From contig NZ_BCTJ01000013.1 in NCBI RefSeq assembly GCF_001571225.1, forward strand, positions 55,327 through 119,326: a stretch of 64,000 nucleotides of DNA, in the 5' to 3' direction. Both the position numbers and the translations under genes were made by a program. Within the stretch, counting starts at the first letter, position 1, and the number at the start of each line of letters is the position of its first letter. The DNA is from Hydrogenophaga palleronii NBRC 102513 (GTDB lineage Bacteria > Pseudomonadota > Gammaproteobacteria > Burkholderiales > Burkholderiaceae_C). The notes under the pieces are model-generated. The model was not told where the DNA came from, made no database searches, and saw only the letters and a list, made by a program, of their open reading frames with translations. Shown here piece by piece: positions 1 through 9,060 of this stretch.

Positions 1-898
1 CTGACGTTTCGACGCCCTGGCGGGCAAAGGTCTCTTGCATCTCGGGCGTGTGAAGCGCGGCCTGTGCCACGGCGCCCAATCTTTCGACGACATCCTTTTG
101 CAAACCTGCAGGCCCGACGAGCCCAAACGCGACGCCCAGATCCATCGAAGGCACTCCCTGCTCCCGGAACGTCGGCACGTCGGGAAGCACCGTGGAGCGA
201 CGAGCAGCTGCAACCCCCAATGGACGGAGCTTGCCGCTCTTGATGTGCGGCGCTGCTGTCAGAACGTCCAAGTACATCATCGTTACCTGGTTGCCCAAGA
301 GATCGTTCAACGCTGGTGCGGTTCCTTTGTAGGGCACGTGCATCAGCTTGGCGCCCACGTTGCGATTGAACATTTCGCCCGCAAGGTGGTTGGTGCTTCC
401 GTTGCCGGAGGAGGCATAGGTCAATCCTTCTTGGACTTTCGCGTGAGACACCAGCTCGGGCAGCGTTCGCAGCGAAGATGCGGCATTCACAACGAGCACG
501 TTCGGAATCTCACCCACATAGGCGATGGGCGTGAAATCCTTCAGCGGATCAAAGCCCGCGTTCTTATACAGGCTCGTGTTGATGACCAACGGTCCTGAAC
601 TTCCGAACAGGAGCGTGTATCCATCAGCTGCGGATTTGGCGACGTGCGCTGCCCCGATGTTGCCGCCCGCACCCGGTCTGTTGTCAACCACCAAGGGTTG
701 CCCAAGCCCTTGGCGCATACCCTGCGTCAGCGCGCGCGCAAGGGCATCGGTCGGCCCAGCCGCCGTGAAGGGCACCACTACGGTGACAAGGCGCGTGGGG
801 AAGGGGCCATCGGTTTGCGCCACAGCCGCGAGCGCAAAAGTGCAAAGCGTGCATGCAACAACACTGCGGGCCCGAAAGAGTTTTAAGAAATTTCGCAC
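1..898 (-). CDS. Bug-family (TctC-like) periplasmic solute-binding protein, 3' end outside window
   Basis: Reading from 898 downwards gives at least 299 residues, and the C-terminus lies beyond position 1. The start is GTG at 898-896, preceded by GGAGAC at 908-903, which is why no ATG start is used. A hydrophobic signal peptide ends near AAVAQ, then comes the family hallmark VVVPFTAAGPTDALAR, followed by NRPGAGGNIGA and DGYTLLFG. Members bind small carboxylates in the periplasm, usually for tripartite tricarboxylate transporters or as sensors; the ligand is not predictable. It is the last gene of a minus-strand unit after a CoA-transferase and an acyl-CoA dehydrogenase (49 bp gap), so it probably binds the acid those enzymes degrade (inference). 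Confidence 0.9.
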   Translation of the reverse strand, partial: MRNFLKLFRARSVVACTLCTFALAAVAQTDGPFPTRLVTVVVPFTAAGPTDALARALTQGMRQGLGQPLVVDNRPGAGGNIGAAHVAKSAADGYTLLFGSSGPLVINTSLYKNAGFDPLKDFTPIAYVGEIPNVLVVNAASSLRTLPELVSHAKVQEGLTYASSGNGSTNHLAGEMFNRNVGAKLMHVPYKGTAPALNDLLGNQVTMMYLDVLTAAPHIKSGKLRPLGVAAARRSTVLPDVPTFREQGVPSMDLGVAFGLVGPAGLQKDVVERLGAVAQAALHTPEMQETFARQGVETS

Positions 899-947
899 GT
901 CTGTCTCCTATGTATTGTTGATCTAGATTCGATTCACTGCTGCCGCT

Positions 948-2603
948 TTAGCCTTCGGCCAGCAGGCCAAGCCGCCGCAACCTGGGATCCAGTCGGTGCG
1001 CTACCACGTCGCGCACGTAATTGGCGCGATGGTTCAAATCGGGTTGACCCGACTCCCAGAGGAATATCACCGCGCTGCCGATGTGATACAGCACCGATGC
1101 CACTTCCCGCGCCTCTTCATCCTTGCGCTGCATGGCCGATCGCTCCGCATAGTCCAGCACCGTGGCCAAGCGAGACGACAGCAAATACGTCAAGGCGCTT
1201 GAGGTGGAGGCCAACAGCCCGCGCAGATGCGCGCCGTATGCCTCCAGCGCGTTCTCCCGCACGATGGCTCGGTACACGTCGAGCGCGACGATGTTGCTCG
1301 TGCCTTCCCATATCGACCCAAGGTGGGCTTCGCGCACGAGCCGCGGCTCCGTCCACTCTTCGATGTAACCGCACCCGCCGCGCACCTCCATGGCATCACC
1401 GGTCACCTGCCTCGCGTCGCGGCATGCGCGAAACTTGATCAGCGGCGTCATGATGCGAACAAGCTTGCGTGCTTGCTCATCACCTGCGTCGGATTTCTGC
1501 AAGGCTTGGGCGGCCTGGAATCCGAACGAACGTGCCTGCTCAGTAGGAAGGGTCATTTTTTCCAGTTGCCGGCGCATGAGCGGCAGGTCGGCCAACCGCT
1601 TGCCGAAGGCATGGCGATGGGTGGTGACAAATCGCGCCTCTGTCAGCGCGCGGCGCATGAGCGCGCCTGAACGTACACCATTTGACAGCCGCGAGCTGTT
1701 GACCATCTCGGCCATCTGCTGAAAGCCCTTTCCCTCTTGGCCAACCAGGTACGCCTCCGCCCCCTCAAGGCGAATTTCCCCGCTGGCCATCGACCGCGTA
1801 CCCATCTTGTCTTTCAGCCGAACAATGCGGTAGTGGTTGGCGGTTCCGTCCGCCTTCACGCGAGGCATAAGGAAGAGGCTGACGCCGGCCATGCCCTGTG
1901 GAGCATCGTCCGCCCGTGCCAGCACCATCGCCAGGTCTGCGCTCGCGTTGGAGCAGAACCACTTGTCGCCGTGCAACGCCCAGTGCGCGCCACTGCGGCG
2001 GGCGACTGTTACGGTCTGTGCGATATCGGAGCCCGCACCCTGCTCTGTCATGAACATGGCGCCTTGGAAGTAAGTGTCGACGTCGAGCGACGTCAGGCGT
2101 GAGAAGAAGCGTTCTACCAGTTCAGGGTTACCGTACTTCTTCAACGTGCGCGTCAGAGAGTCCGTCATATTCACCGGACAGGTCAGGCCGAACTCGGCCT
2201 GCGAGAAGAGATAGAACAGCGTGTACTTCGCCACGGCCGGGAGTGGTGCGTGCCAGCCAAGTACACCGGGCACATGCGATGACGCGGCAAGCCCGAAGGT
2301 CGAGAACGCCCATTTCTCGAGCTCGATGTAAGCAGGGTTCTTGACGATTTCATTGCAATCGTGGCCCTGCCTCGTGCGAACGACCAACTCCGGCGGCTTC
2401 TTGTCCGCAATGGATGCCAGTTCCTCGAACTTGCCGCCCGCCAACTCGCCCAATCGGTGCAGGTGCGGCGTCAGGTGCGTGAGCAGCGCCGCGTCGAGGT
2501 AGAGCGCAAGCAACGCATGCAGGTCTGCGTCGGCCACATACAAGTTCTGCCCCAGACTGTCGGGGATGGGATCGAGTACCGCGTCGGGTTGGGTGTGTGA
2601 CAT
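948..2603 (-). CDS. AidB-like acyl-CoA dehydrogenase
   Basis: The 551-aa flavoprotein is longer than ordinary acyl-CoA dehydrogenases (about 380-400 aa) and matches the AidB subgroup in length and motifs: FMTEQGAGSD in the FAD/substrate region, DKWFCSN, and GSIWEGTSNIVALDV near residue 440, which carries the usual catalytic-base glutamate (WEG). The start is ATG at 2603 with GAGG about 7 bases upstream. It sits 63 bp after a type III CoA-transferase gene and before a solute-binding protein gene. That context favours desaturation of an acyl-CoA made by the transferase over the DNA-alkylation response for which AidB is named. The substrate is unknown. Confidence 0.85.
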   Translation of the reverse strand: MSHTQPDAVLDPIPDSLGQNLYVADADLHALLALYLDAALLTHLTPHLHRLGELAGGKFEELASIADKKPPELVVRTRQGHDCNEIVKNPAYIELEKWAFSTFGLAASSHVPGVLGWHAPLPAVAKYTLFYLFSQAEFGLTCPVNMTDSLTRTLKKYGNPELVERFFSRLTSLDVDTYFQGAMFMTEQGAGSDIAQTVTVARRSGAHWALHGDKWFCSNASADLAMVLARADDAPQGMAGVSLFLMPRVKADGTANHYRIVRLKDKMGTRSMASGEIRLEGAEAYLVGQEGKGFQQMAEMVNSSRLSNGVRSGALMRRALTEARFVTTHRHAFGKRLADLPLMRRQLEKMTLPTEQARSFGFQAAQALQKSDAGDEQARKLVRIMTPLIKFRACRDARQVTGDAMEVRGGCGYIEEWTEPRLVREAHLGSIWEGTSNIVALDVYRAIVRENALEAYGAHLRGLLASTSSALTYLLSSRLATVLDYAERSAMQRKDEEAREVASVLYHIGSAVIFLWESGQPDLNHRANYVRDVVAHRLDPRLRRLGLLAEG

Positions 2604-2666
2604 TGTCGACCTCAGGTGGATGTAGAAAAAGAAGGCACCGCCGTCATTCCATTGCAGTGCGCGGTT

Positions 2667-3806
2667 TCAAGACGCATCGCCAAAGCGCGATGGCGCGATC
2701 CGGTAGGTGGCAGGTGTGCGTGACAGCTTGATAGGTGAACCTATGCCGGTGTAGCCGTCTCCGATCTCCACAACCATGCCGCGTTCGGCAGTTTGCGGGT
2801 GCGCCAACGCCTGATCGACCGTGAGCACCGGTCCACAGGGAACGCCCGCCTTCATGAGTTCGATGGCCAGTCGGCTCCCATCGAAAGGCCGGATTAGGTC
2901 GGTGAGTACGTCCCGCAACGCGTCGCGATGCATGGACCGATCGCTGTTGGAGCGGAAACGCCTGTCGCTCGCCAATTCCTCTTGCCCCAGATAGCCGCAC
3001 AGACGGGCGAACTGCCCGTCGTTGCCGACGGCCAGATACACCGAGACGGACTGCGTCTCGAAGACGTCGTACGGGTAGATGTTTGAATGCGCATTGCCGA
3101 CCCGGGCCGGTGCCTGGCCTGACAGAAAGTAGTTGGAAGCGTAAGGGTGCAGCATGGACAAACCACAGTCGTACAACGCCGACTCGACGAACTGCCCTGT
3201 TCCACTGCGCTCGCGCTCCTGCAGGGCGAACATCACGCCCAACGCAGCATTGAGACCCGTGACCATGTCAATCACCGGGAAGCCGACCCTGCACGGCCCA
3301 CCGTCGGAAGGACCGTTGAGACTCATCAAGCCAGTGAGTGCCTGCATGGCCGTGTCGTAAGCAGGCAACCCGCCCAGTGGACCGGTCTCGCCGAAGCCCG
3401 TGACTCGGCAATACACGAGTCGCGGAAACCTGCGCTGGAGCGTCTCTGGATCCAGCCCCCATCGCTCCATCGTGCCCGAGCGGAAGTTTTCTACCAGCAC
3501 ATCGCATTCGGCGATCAGCGCGAGTACCTCCGCCTGCCCTTGCCGGCTGGCCAGGTCCACAACCATGGTGCGTTTGTTGCGATTGATGCCGATGTAGTAC
3601 GACGCCGTTCCCTCCTTGAAGGGAGGTCCCCAGGTTCTGGTTTCATCGCCTTTCGGCGGCTCTACTTTGATGATGTCGGCGCCGTGGTCGCCAAGGATCT
3701 GTGTGCAGAAAGGTCCACCTAGAACGCGCGACAAGTCGAGCACTCGAATGCCTGCAAGGGCCCCCGGCTGCGCTGCGTCGCGCGGCAAAAACGCCTGACT
3801 TGCCAT
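2667..3806 (-). CDS. CaiB/BaiF (type III) CoA-transferase
   Basis: 379 aa from the ATG at 3806, which has GGAGA well placed at 3814-3818; an upstream start at 3869 would read through the promoter region and lacks such a site. The N-terminus has GIRVLDLSRVLGGPFCTQ, then GADIIKVEPP, the fingerprint of family III transferases. The expected catalytic aspartate lies in the segment PVIDMVTGL. These enzymes move CoA between an acyl-CoA donor and a free carboxylic acid. As first gene of the minus-strand unit it would activate the substrate for the AidB-like dehydrogenase downstream. Confidence 0.88.
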   Translation of the reverse strand: MASQAFLPRDAAQPGALAGIRVLDLSRVLGGPFCTQILGDHGADIIKVEPPKGDETRTWGPPFKEGTASYYIGINRNKRTMVVDLASRQGQAEVLALIAECDVLVENFRSGTMERWGLDPETLQRRFPRLVYCRVTGFGETGPLGGLPAYDTAMQALTGLMSLNGPSDGGPCRVGFPVIDMVTGLNAALGVMFALQERERSGTGQFVESALYDCGLSMLHPYASNYFLSGQAPARVGNAHSNIYPYDVFETQSVSVYLAVGNDGQFARLCGYLGQEELASDRRFRSNSDRSMHRDALRDVLTDLIRPFDGSRLAIELMKAGVPCGPVLTVDQALAHPQTAERGMVVEIGDGYTGIGSPIKLSRTPATYRIAPSRFGDAS

Positions 3807-3832
3807 GATGTCTCCATAGTCGCCAGCGCTCT

Positions 3833-3885
3833 CAATTGGCTGGAGTGAAAACACTTTAAAAAATTCCAACGATTCAGTCCAATTG
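3833..3885. promoter_or_regulatory. Inverted repeat in divergent CoA-transferase/LysR promoter region
   Basis: The 120-bp space between the divergent starts at 3806 and 3927 is AT-rich for this window. It holds CAATTGG at 3833-3839 and its inverse CCAATTG at 3879-3885; with one gap the arms extend to about 13 bp. Dyads in such spaces are commonly bound by the adjacent LysR protein. The assignment is inference. Confidence 0.4.
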
Positions 3886-3926
3886 AATTTTCGACTCCAT
3901 TGATAGCGTTAAGATATCATCAAAGG

Positions 3927-4895
3927 ATGGAAATCAGACAACTAAAGTACTTCATTGCGCTCGCAGAAGAGTTGCACTTTCGGAGGGCAGCGGCACGGTT
4001 GTCGATGTCGCAACCCCCTTTGAGCAGCGCCATCAAGCAGATCGAAGAGGAACTTGGTACGCAGCTGTTCGAGCGCAACACCAAGATGGTGTCGCTGACA
4101 TCCGCTGGCACCGCTTTCTATCCGGAGGCATTAAAGGTGCTGGCTCAGTTGGAACAGGCCTGCGCCATGACGCGCGATGTGGGGGCCGGCAAACGCGGCC
4201 AACTGCGCATCGGGTTCGTCGGTGGCATGCTTCTGCGCGGCATACCGGAAGCAATATCCCGCTATGAATACGAAACGACAGACGTAAGCGTGTCTCTTCG
4301 GGAAATGAGTTCTGCGGAACAGCTCTATGCCATCACTCATGGGCGACTTGCTGCGGGCTTCCTGCATGCCGGCGTCGTGCCCGCCGGCATGGAAACGCTG
4401 GTCCTCCGCAAAGAGTTGTTCGTGGCCTGTCTGCCGGCCACCCACGCTCGCGCGGGTCAACGTGAACTCAACCTGCAGCACATAGCCCACGAGGATATGA
4501 TTCTGTTCGCACGTGACGCGTCACCCAGCTACTACGACAGCGTGATCGCCCTGTGCGCCGCCGCCGGTTTCTCACCGCGCGTGCGACACGAGGTCACACA
4601 CTGGCTGACGGCGTTGGTCCTCATTGCTCGCGGTGGGGGTGTGGCGGTCGTTCCAGACGCGTTCATCCATGCTGGCCTGCAGGGTGTTCGTTATGTCGCA
4701 CTGAAGGGATCCACGTCACAATCGGTCGCTTACTTTGTCTGGAGGCGCGACAGCACCGAACCAGTCCTCCTGGAGTTCGTTGCGCACATGCGCAGCTGGA
4801 GCAAGAGCAACCTGGCCACTCCCCCCGACGGGATCCCCGCAAGCGGCAAACTGGCCACCCTCCCCAAGACACCACGTGTGCATCGCACACCCTGA
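3927..4895 (+). CDS. LysR-family transcriptional regulator
   Basis: 322 aa from the ATG at 3927 (MEIRQLKYF), the normal N-terminus of the family; a TTG start 27 bases upstream is in frame but less likely. The winged HTH (residues about 1-60) contains LHFRRAAARLSMSQPPLSSAIKQ, shown here in part as SMSQPPLSSAIKQIEEELG. A substrate-binding domain of periplasmic-binding fold follows. It is divergent from the CoA-transferase operon, the usual arrangement for a LysR activator responding to a pathway intermediate. The last 25 or so residues are proline- and arginine-rich and unlike the family. Confidence 0.92.
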   Translation: MEIRQLKYFIALAEELHFRRAAARLSMSQPPLSSAIKQIEEELGTQLFERNTKMVSLTSAGTAFYPEALKVLAQLEQACAMTRDVGAGKRGQLRIGFVGGMLLRGIPEAISRYEYETTDVSVSLREMSSAEQLYAITHGRLAAGFLHAGVVPAGMETLVLRKELFVACLPATHARAGQRELNLQHIAHEDMILFARDASPSYYDSVIALCAAAGFSPRVRHEVTHWLTALVLIARGGGVAVVPDAFIHAGLQGVRYVALKGSTSQSVAYFVWRRDSTEPVLLEFVAHMRSWSKSNLATPPDGIPASGKLATLPKTPRVHRTP

Positions 4896-5644
4896 TCCGC
4901 TGGTAGCCGCTCCCGGTCTGCAACCCATCACTTGGTTCGCGTGGCGCTGCTTGGACTTCGGAACCTGATTGACAGTGGCCTGATGAGCAACGGCAGCGGG
5001 CGTGGGCCACTCCATCCTCGCTCGGGACTGCGGCTCGAGAGGAACTGCGATCTGGACTCCCGTCCGGCGCGCACATCAGCCAACCAACGATCTCAAGACC
5101 CGTCTACTTGGCGCGCGCCAGACCGCGCCCTCAGTCTGCTGCGACGTCAGCGCCGCAGGAACTTATGGCTTTCATCGCTTATGAACGGGTCATCGAGGTC
5201 GATTGACCGGCAGAAAAAGTCCGGCGCTACCAACGATCGAGTGCAAAAGCCTTGTCGGTCCAGTCGCCGCCAGCCCACCATCCCTGGCCCACCTCCTTTT
5301 GATTGATCTGGCAGAAGCGGTGGGCATCACCTCCCCTTTGATGCTCTCGAGTTCAAAGTGACTCATCCAGCGATCGCGCGCGATCAACCACAGGTTTTTC
5401 TAAAGACACCGCCATGAAAGTCGCCGGCCTAAACCGACCTGACGGCTCATGCTCCACGCTTCATAAGTACACAGCACCTACATTCATTCCAAATATAGAT
5501 TGCTTGATGACAATTAATCGTTTGATGGAATCATGCAAGACGCCCATGATTTGAGTTCGGATGGCAAACCGCATTGCAGTTCACTCGCCCGAAATCGCAT
5601 TCAATCACCCAGCTCACACAGCGTGGGCATCCCAGGAGACAAAG
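4896..5644 (+). other. Intergenic stretch with no supported gene
   Basis: About 750 bp between the LysR stop and the solute-binding protein start. Short open frames exist on both strands but none shows a recognisable domain or a good ribosome site. The last 180 bp (about 5460-5640) become AT-rich and probably carry the promoter of the large operon; no regulator site can be assigned with confidence. Confidence 0.5.
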
Positions 5645-6601
5645 ATGAAGCTCAGAACTTTCGTGATCGCCGGCCTTGTCGCGCTGACAGCATCGATTTC
5701 GCAGGCCAGCGACTACCCGGCCAAACCTGTGACGCTGGTGGTTGCGTATGCGCCTGGCGGCATGACGGACATTCTTACCCGACGCATCGCGGCCACGCTG
5801 CAGGTCAAGCTGGGCAAGCCGTTCATCGTCGAGAACCGTGCAGGCGCCACCGGCCAGATCGCCACGGATTACGTCAGGCGCCAGGCACCGGATGGCTACA
5901 CCATCCTGGTGGGCGCCACCAGCCACGTCATCAACCCCGCAATGAAGCCACTGCCCTACGAAGCTCGCACGGCCTTCGCACCTGTCGCTCTTCTGGCCAT
6001 GAGCCCCAACTTCCTGCTGGTCAACGCGAATAAGGGCATCAAGAGCTTTGCGCAGTTCCAGGCTCACGCTAAGGCTGAGGGCTCCGTCAGCTACGGAAGC
6101 GCTGGCGCAGGCGGCGCACCGCACATCGTCGGTGAGTTGTTGCGCAAGCAGAGCGGACTCTCGTTGGTTCACCTTTCTTATCGCGGAGCCGGTCCTGCCA
6201 TGGCCGATTTGGTCGCGGGCCAAGTGCCCTTCGGTATCTCCGAGTCGGTCACGGCCAATGCTTATCTGGAAGCCGGCAAGATCCTCCCGCTGGCAGTGGC
6301 CTCGGCCAAGCGGCAGGCCCGGTACCCCGACGTCCCGACGCTGAACGAACTGGGTTTCCGGGACTTCGACCTGTCCACCTGGGTCGGCGTTTACGCGCCG
6401 GCCGGTACCCCGCAACCCATCCTGGAACTGCTCAATCGCGAGATGCGCGCCGCCATCGCCCAAACCGCCACGCGGGATTACATCCTCTCCACGGGCTCCG
6501 AGCCCGGCAATCTGGATCTTGCGCAGTACCGCACCTTCGTTGACGCGGAATTCGCCAAATGGAAGGCTGTCATCACCGAAGCAGATGTCAAAGGTGAGTG
6601 A
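5645..6601 (+). CDS. Bug-family (TctC-like) solute-binding protein
   Basis: 318 aa from the ATG at 5645, which has AGGAGAC at 5634-5640; an in-frame ATG at 5561 lacks a ribosome site. The signal peptide MKLRTFVIAGLVALTASISQA is followed by YPAKPVTLVVAYAPGGMTD, NRAGATGQIATDYV and DGYTILVGA, all family hallmarks. It is the first gene of the large catabolic operon, and its stop overlaps the next gene by 17 bp. This placement suggests it captures the operon's substrate in the periplasm, possibly serving an uptake system encoded elsewhere (inference). Confidence 0.92.
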   Translation: MKLRTFVIAGLVALTASISQASDYPAKPVTLVVAYAPGGMTDILTRRIAATLQVKLGKPFIVENRAGATGQIATDYVRRQAPDGYTILVGATSHVINPAMKPLPYEARTAFAPVALLAMSPNFLLVNANKGIKSFAQFQAHAKAEGSVSYGSAGAGGAPHIVGELLRKQSGLSLVHLSYRGAGPAMADLVAGQVPFGISESVTANAYLEAGKILPLAVASAKRQARYPDVPTLNELGFRDFDLSTWVGVYAPAGTPQPILELLNREMRAAIAQTATRDYILSTGSEPGNLDLAQYRTFVDAEFAKWKAVITEADVKGE

Positions 6602-6971
6602 TTCCCCTGCATCACCCGAGGCGCGTTTCCAGGCCGCGTTGGCCGAAGGGCGCTTCGAAGTCCAGTGGTGCACAGCGTGTGCGCGGGCCTTCTTTTTCCC
6701 GCGCACGCACTGCCCACATTGCCACGGTGCGGACCATGAGTGGCGCACGAGCACGGGGGTCGGCACCCTGTACAGCCACTCGGAGATTCCCGCCACCAGC
6801 AAGACACCCGGACGCAACGTCATCCTGGTCGACATGGACGACGGGTTCCGCATGATGTCCACGCTGCTCGACGCAGGCAGCGCGGATCTGCAAATCGGCC
6901 TGCGCGTTCGGGCATCGGTCGAACGCCTGACCGACCAGGCGCGGGTGGTGTTTCGAAGGATGGCGACATGA
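6585..6971 (+). CDS. DUF35 zinc-ribbon/OB-fold protein, partner of thiolase-fold enzyme
   Basis: 128 aa from the ATG at 6585; a GTG at 6594 is an alternative. Two CxxC pairs form a zinc ribbon (C29-x2-C32 and C43-x2-C46), followed by an OB-fold segment beginning TSTGVGTLYSHSEI. Proteins of this family bind CoA thioesters and form complexes with thiolase-fold or hydratase proteins; known cases are BbsA with BbsB in benzylsuccinate degradation and ChsH2 in steroid side-chain degradation. The stop overlaps the thiolase-fold gene start (ATGA at 6968), which fits a 1:1 complex. Confidence 0.88.
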   Translation: MSKVSDSPASPEARFQAALAEGRFEVQWCTACARAFFFPRTHCPHCHGADHEWRTSTGVGTLYSHSEIPATSKTPGRNVILVDMDDGFRMMSTLLDAGSADLQIGLRVRASVERLTDQARVVFRRMAT

Positions 6972-8140
6972 ACCACTGGGACCAACAACTGCGCGGCAGC
7001 ATCGCCATCACGGGCTGCGCGACCGCGGCCATCGGCGATGCCGGCGGCTTGACCGATCTTGAAGCGACGTCCTTGGCCGTGCATGCCGCAGTCCAAGACG
7101 CGGGTCTGCAGATGGACGAGGTGGACGGCCTCATGAGTGCCAGCCTCTCATCTTCCATGTGGGTGGTCAAACTGGCCGAGTACCTGGGCATACAGCCTGC
7201 GTTCTCCGAAAGCACCGGCATCGGCGGCGCCTCGTTCGTGGGCCACTTGCTGATCGCGGCCGCCGCGATCCGTGCCGGTCTGTGCCGCAACGTGGTCATT
7301 GCGTATGGCGCCACGCCGCGCAGCGGTGGCAGCATCGCCGCGACGTCCCCCGCCCGCGCGCAGTTGGACCCATTCCCTTTCGAGGAACCCTACGCACCGT
7401 TCAATCCGCCCACGGGCTACGCACTGGTGGCGCAGCGGCACATGCATCAATACGGCACGACGCGCGAACAACTGGCCCAGGTGGCACTGGCGGCCCGGTC
7501 CTGGGCCGCGCTCAACCCGGAGGCCTATCGCCGCGAGCCGATGAGCCTGGAAGACGTGCTGGGTGCGCGCATGATCTCGTCACCGCTGACCGTGCGCGAC
7601 TGCTGCCTGGTCACCGATGGCGCTGCGGCGGTGGTGGTGCAGGCGGCGGATGTTGCCCTGGATGGGCCGCGCAAGCCGGTCCATGTGCTGGGGACAGCCA
7701 TGGCGCATTCGCATCGACAGATCGCTTGCATGGAGGACTTGACCGTGACCGCTGCCCGGGTCTCCGGTCCGCAGGCCATGGAACGGGCGGGCGTCACGAC
7801 GCACGACATCGATGTCGTCCAGTTGTACGACGCCTTCACCATCAACCCCATCCTGTTCCTGGAAGACCTGGGCTTCTGCGAAAAGGGGGAAGGCGGTGCG
7901 TTCGTCGCCGATGGCCGCATCGCACCCGGCGGTGCATTGCCGGTCAACACCAACGGCGGGGGGTTGTCTTGCGTGCACCCCGGCATGTACAGCCTGTTCG
8001 GCATCGTCGAGGCGGTGCGCCAGTTGCGCGCGGACTGCGGCGCGCGCCAGATTTCGGGTGCGGCTACCGCGCTGGTGCATGGCAACGGCGGCGTTCTGAG
8101 CGCACAGGCCAGCACTGTACTTTCCATTCATCGAGGATAA
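6968..8140 (+). CDS. Thiolase-fold protein lacking the usual cysteines (SCP-x/Ltp2-like)
   Basis: 390 aa from the ATG at 6968. The overall pattern is of SCP-x/lipid-transfer-protein thiolases (ITGCATAAIGDAGG, EVDGLMSA, GGGLSCVHPGMYSLFG). Where thiolases carry the acyl-accepting cysteine this protein reads ESTGIGGASF (81-90), and where the second catalytic cysteine is expected it reads VHGNGG (370-375). The histidine of the HPG motif is kept. Cysteine-less members paired with DUF35 proteins include the steroid retro-aldolase Ltp2, so carbon-carbon cleavage by retro-aldol reaction is as likely as thiolysis. It is translationally coupled to the DUF35 gene. Confidence 0.85.
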   Translation: MNHWDQQLRGSIAITGCATAAIGDAGGLTDLEATSLAVHAAVQDAGLQMDEVDGLMSASLSSSMWVVKLAEYLGIQPAFSESTGIGGASFVGHLLIAAAAIRAGLCRNVVIAYGATPRSGGSIAATSPARAQLDPFPFEEPYAPFNPPTGYALVAQRHMHQYGTTREQLAQVALAARSWAALNPEAYRREPMSLEDVLGARMISSPLTVRDCCLVTDGAAAVVVQAADVALDGPRKPVHVLGTAMAHSHRQIACMEDLTVTAARVSGPQAMERAGVTTHDIDVVQLYDAFTINPILFLEDLGFCEKGEGGAFVADGRIAPGGALPVNTNGGGLSCVHPGMYSLFGIVEAVRQLRADCGARQISGAATALVHGNGGVLSAQASTVLSIHRG

Positions 8141-8144
8141 ATTC

Positions 8145-9050
8145 ATGTTGCAAGAAAAAGTGGTTGTCGTGACCGGTGCCGCCAATGGCATCGGACGTGC
8201 CGCGGCAATGGCGCTGGCGGCCCAAGGCGCCCGAGTGGTGGTCAACGACCTGAGCGTGAGCCTGGACGGCACGAGCGCCGTGGGCCAGAGCGCGCAGCAG
8301 GTGGTGGACGAGATTCGCCAGGCTGGTGGCGAGGCGGTGGCCAATGGTGATTCGGTGTCGGAGTACGCCTCGGCGCAACGCATCATTCAGACCGCCATCG
8401 ACACTTATGGCCGCGTCGATGCGGTGGTGAACAACGCGGGCATCGTGCGCGACAAGATGTTCCACCGCCTCACGCCCGAGGATTTCGACGCGGTGGTCAA
8501 GGTCCATCTCTACGGCACGTTCAACCTGTGTCATGCGGCTGCCGAGCACTTCCGCAAGCAGGGTGGTGGCAGCCTGATCAACATGACGTCCAACTCGGCC
8601 GTCATCGGCAACCGGGGGCAGGCCAACTACTGCGCGGCCAAGCTGGGCATCGTCGGCCTGTCCAAAGCGATCGCGCTCGACATGGCCGCCTTCAATGTGC
8701 GGTCGAACTGCATCGCGCCACTGGCCTGGAGCCGCATGACGGAAACCATTCCGTCCAAGACACCGGAGCAGGCGCGCCACGTCGAGAAGATCCGCAGCAT
8801 GGGCCCGGAGACGATCGCTCCTCTTATCTGCTACCTGGCTTCCGATGCGTCGGCACACGTGTCGGGCCAGATTTTCGCGATCCGGTTGAACGAGATGTTC
8901 CTCATGAGCCAGTCGCGCCCGGTGCGCTCGGTCCACCATTCGGACGGCTGGACGCCTCAGACCATCGCCGCGCATGGCATGGCCGCGCTGCAGGCCTCGT
9001 TCATGCCGCTGGACACATCGGCGCAGGTGTTCGCCTGGGACCCGATCTGA
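8145..9050 (+). CDS. SDR-family 3-hydroxyacyl-CoA dehydrogenase-like enzyme
   Basis: 301 aa, starting 4 bp after the thiolase-fold gene. It has the nucleotide-binding motif TGAANGIG (residues 10-17), VNNAG, and the active-site pair Y162/K166 in NYCAAK with serines about 12 residues before. The extended C-terminus after the Rossmann core resembles the dehydrogenase unit of peroxisomal-type multifunctional enzyme 2, which oxidises 3-hydroxyacyl-CoA. In this operon it would act after the MaoC hydratase. Cofactor preference cannot be fixed from sequence alone. Confidence 0.87.
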   Translation: MLQEKVVVVTGAANGIGRAAAMALAAQGARVVVNDLSVSLDGTSAVGQSAQQVVDEIRQAGGEAVANGDSVSEYASAQRIIQTAIDTYGRVDAVVNNAGIVRDKMFHRLTPEDFDAVVKVHLYGTFNLCHAAAEHFRKQGGGSLINMTSNSAVIGNRGQANYCAAKLGIVGLSKAIALDMAAFNVRSNCIAPLAWSRMTETIPSKTPEQARHVEKIRSMGPETIAPLICYLASDASAHVSGQIFAIRLNEMFLMSQSRPVRSVHHSDGWTPQTIAAHGMAALQASFMPLDTSAQVFAWDPI

Positions 9051-9060
9051 GGCCACACCC

